Source: Halomonas saccharevitans
Lineage (GTDB): Bacteria > Pseudomonadota > Gammaproteobacteria > Pseudomonadales > Halomonadaceae
NCBI RefSeq assembly: GCF_900116405.1
Contig: NZ_FPAQ01000008.1
Span: forward strand, 1 to 64,000
Length of the DNA stretch: 64,000 bases
Direction: 5' to 3'
A program made the translations under genes and the position numbers. Shown here one piece after another: positions 62,807 to 64,000 of this stretch (the first letter of the stretch is position 1; each line of letters begins with the position of its first letter). The notes below the pieces were generated by a model, which searched no databases, was not told the DNA's origin, and worked only from the letters and a program-made list of their open reading frames with translations.

Positions 62807-64000
62807 GTGAAGCTTCTCGACAACATGACCGTCAGGGTCAGTTGGAGCCTGGTGCTTGCGGTCTTCGCCGCGCTGATCCTGGTCCTGAGCAGTCTCGGGC
62901 TCTATACCGTGCGCTATAGCGAAGACTCGCTGCGCACCCTCAACGAGGTGAACGTCGACCAGGCCTCCACGCTGAATCGAGCCAATGCGCAGATGCTGTT
63001 CGCGCAGATGGAACTGCGCAATCTCCACGCGCGCCTTGGCCAGGCCGTCTGGCCGGATGAGCGGGAAGCGGTAAAAGCCGAGGCCGCGGCACTGACCGAG
63101 ACCTTCGCCGGGATCGAAACGACTCTCCAGGAATTCCTCGCCCTGCCGCGCCAGCCGGAGCAGCAGGCAAGAATCGCTGCCGTCGAGGAGAGCTTCAAGG
63201 CGCTGATGAACGAGGGGCTGCGTCCCCAGCAGCAGGCGCTTGCCGAGGGCAGCGCCGAGGCCTTCTCGATCCTCAACGACGAAGTGGAGACACTTACCCA
63301 GCGCTTCTACGACGACGCGGTGACCTTCTTCGTCGCCGCCGAGCAGAACGGTCGCGCCCTGTATGGCAACTTCTTCGAGCAGGTCAGCCTCCTCGAGCTC
63401 CTGATGATCGCCGCCCTGGTGGTCGCCGCCCTGACCATCGTTGGGGTGCTGTGGGGCGTGACCGTCAACGTCATTCGCCCCCTAGCACGACTGGTCGGCT
63501 ACTTCGAGCGCATGGAGAAAGGCGATCTCGCCCAGACGATTCCGCGGCTGGGCGACAACGAGATCGGCCGGCTCTACGCCTCGCTCGAGCAGATGCAGCA
63601 CGGGCTGGCCGAGACGGTGGGCAGGGTGCGCACCAGCGGCGATGCCATCTACCAGGGCTCCCAGAGCATCGCCAGCGGCAACAACGATCTCTCCTCGCGT
63701 ACCGAACAGCAGGCGGCCTCCCTGGAGGAGACCGCCTCCAGCATGGAAGAGCTCTCCTCCACCGTGGGACAGAACGCCGAGAACGCCCAGCAGGCCAGCC
63801 AGCTAGCCGCCGAGGCCACCCGCACCGCGAGGCAGGGCGGCGAAGTCGTCGGCGAGGTGGTCGAGACCATGCACCGGATCAGCAAGGGCTCCCACCAGGT
63901 GGCGGAAATCATCGGCACCATCGACGCCATCGCCTTCCAGACCAACATCCTGGCGCTCAACGCCTCGGTGGAGGCGGCGCGAGCCGGCGAGCACGGCCGC
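62807..64000 (+). CDS. Methyl-accepting chemotaxis protein, truncated by the window edge
   Basis: The frame runs from GTG 62807 (MKLLDNMTVRVSWSLVLAVF), with CAGGAG upstream, to the right edge without a stop: 398 codons. It has two membrane helices (about 10-32 and 200-222), a Tar-like four-helix periplasmic domain, HAMP and the start of the signalling domain up to [13 protein letters not shown]. The domain layout resembles the MCP at 19949-21655. The remaining C-terminus, including any CheR/CheB tether, lies outside the window. Confidence 0.95.
   Translation, partial: MKLLDNMTVRVSWSLVLAVFAALILVLSSLGLYTVRYSEDSLRTLNEVNVDQASTLNRANAQMLFAQMELRNLHARLGQAVWPDEREAVKAEAAALTETFAGIETTLQEFLALPRQPEQQARIAAVEESFKALMNEGLRPQQQALAEGSAEAFSILNDEVETLTQRFYDDAVTFFVAAEQNGRALYGNFFEQVSLLELLMIAALVVAALTIVGVLWGVTVNVIRPLARLVGYFERMEKGDLAQTIPRLGDNEIGRLYASLEQMQHGLAETVGRVRTSGDAIYQGSQSIASGNNDLSSRTEQQAASLEETASSMEELSSTVGQNAENAQQASQLAAEATRTARQGGEVVGEVVETMHRISKGSHQVAEIIGTIDAIAFQTNILALNASVEAARAGEHGR

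Noticed and set aside
1-64000. CRISPR array, tRNA, rRNA or prophage
   Set aside because: I saw no regularly spaced repeats, no tRNA-like cloverleaf, no rRNA sequence and no phage structural genes. A covariance-model search would be decisive and was not possible.

Overview
The window is a continuous flagellar and chemotaxis region from a high-GC gammaproteobacterium. An FlhDC master-regulator pair, FlgM, GC-rich codon use and the gene order suggest a Halomonadaceae member (Halomonas or a close relative); the genus is inferred from general knowledge, not from a search. The left edge holds the 3' end of an IS481-like insertion sequence, and the right edge cuts a chemoreceptor gene.

Layout. 1-834: IS end and a gene-poor stretch with an orphan flagellar-type promoter. 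835-4562: a PEGA-like lipoprotein, and a two-gene sensor unit (NMT1-like binding lipoprotein plus a PhnD-type/PAS/GGDEF diguanylate cyclase). 4614-8363: a 1249-residue TPR-GT41 glycosyltransferase fused to two FkbM-type methyltransferase domains, directly downstream of flagellin fliC (8573-9766) and fliD. 11765-15933: two tandemly duplicated Cache chemoreceptors. 16181-24276: a signalling block with a Cache/PAS/GGDEF cyclase, an MCP coupled to an EAL-CBS-GGDEF protein, and a CBS-PAS-GGDEF-EAL protein preceded by two perfect FNR/Anr-type boxes. 24488-36392: fliE (divergent) and fliFGHIJK, fliLMNOPQR. 36512-47255: flgBCDEFGHIJKL on the minus strand. 47416-48973: flgA, flgM, flgN. 49044-52679: a divergent pair, a catalytically degenerate GGDEF-EAL protein and a YcgR/PilZ protein fused to an HD-GYP-like domain. 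52874-55186: fliS, fliT, a second FliK-like protein and a small FlhB C-domain protein. 55476-64000: flhDC, motAB, cheA, cheW and two chemoreceptor genes. flhA, full-length flhB, fliA, cheY/Z/B/R are not in the window.

Regulation. Reading the intergenic regions by eye gives eleven sites of the form T[AC]AAG-nnn, 11 bases, then G[CT]CG[AT]T-rA/nn, matching the FliA (sigma-28) promoter. They lie before fliC, fliD, both tandem MCPs, flgKL, flgM, the degenerate GGDEF-EAL gene, the YcgR fusion, fliS and motAB, plus one with no obvious gene near the IS. This agrees with classical class III genes and adds two c-di-GMP proteins to that set.

Main points of interest: a flagellin-linked glycosyltransferase carrying one intact and one decayed methyltransferase copy; dense c-di-GMP wiring (six proteins with GGDEF, EAL or HD-GYP-like domains); paired FNR boxes linking oxygen to c-di-GMP; the YcgR-HD-GYP-like fusion; a fossil fliD promoter left by chemoreceptor duplication; and an orphan sigma-28 promoter feeding a short hairpin-ended transcript.
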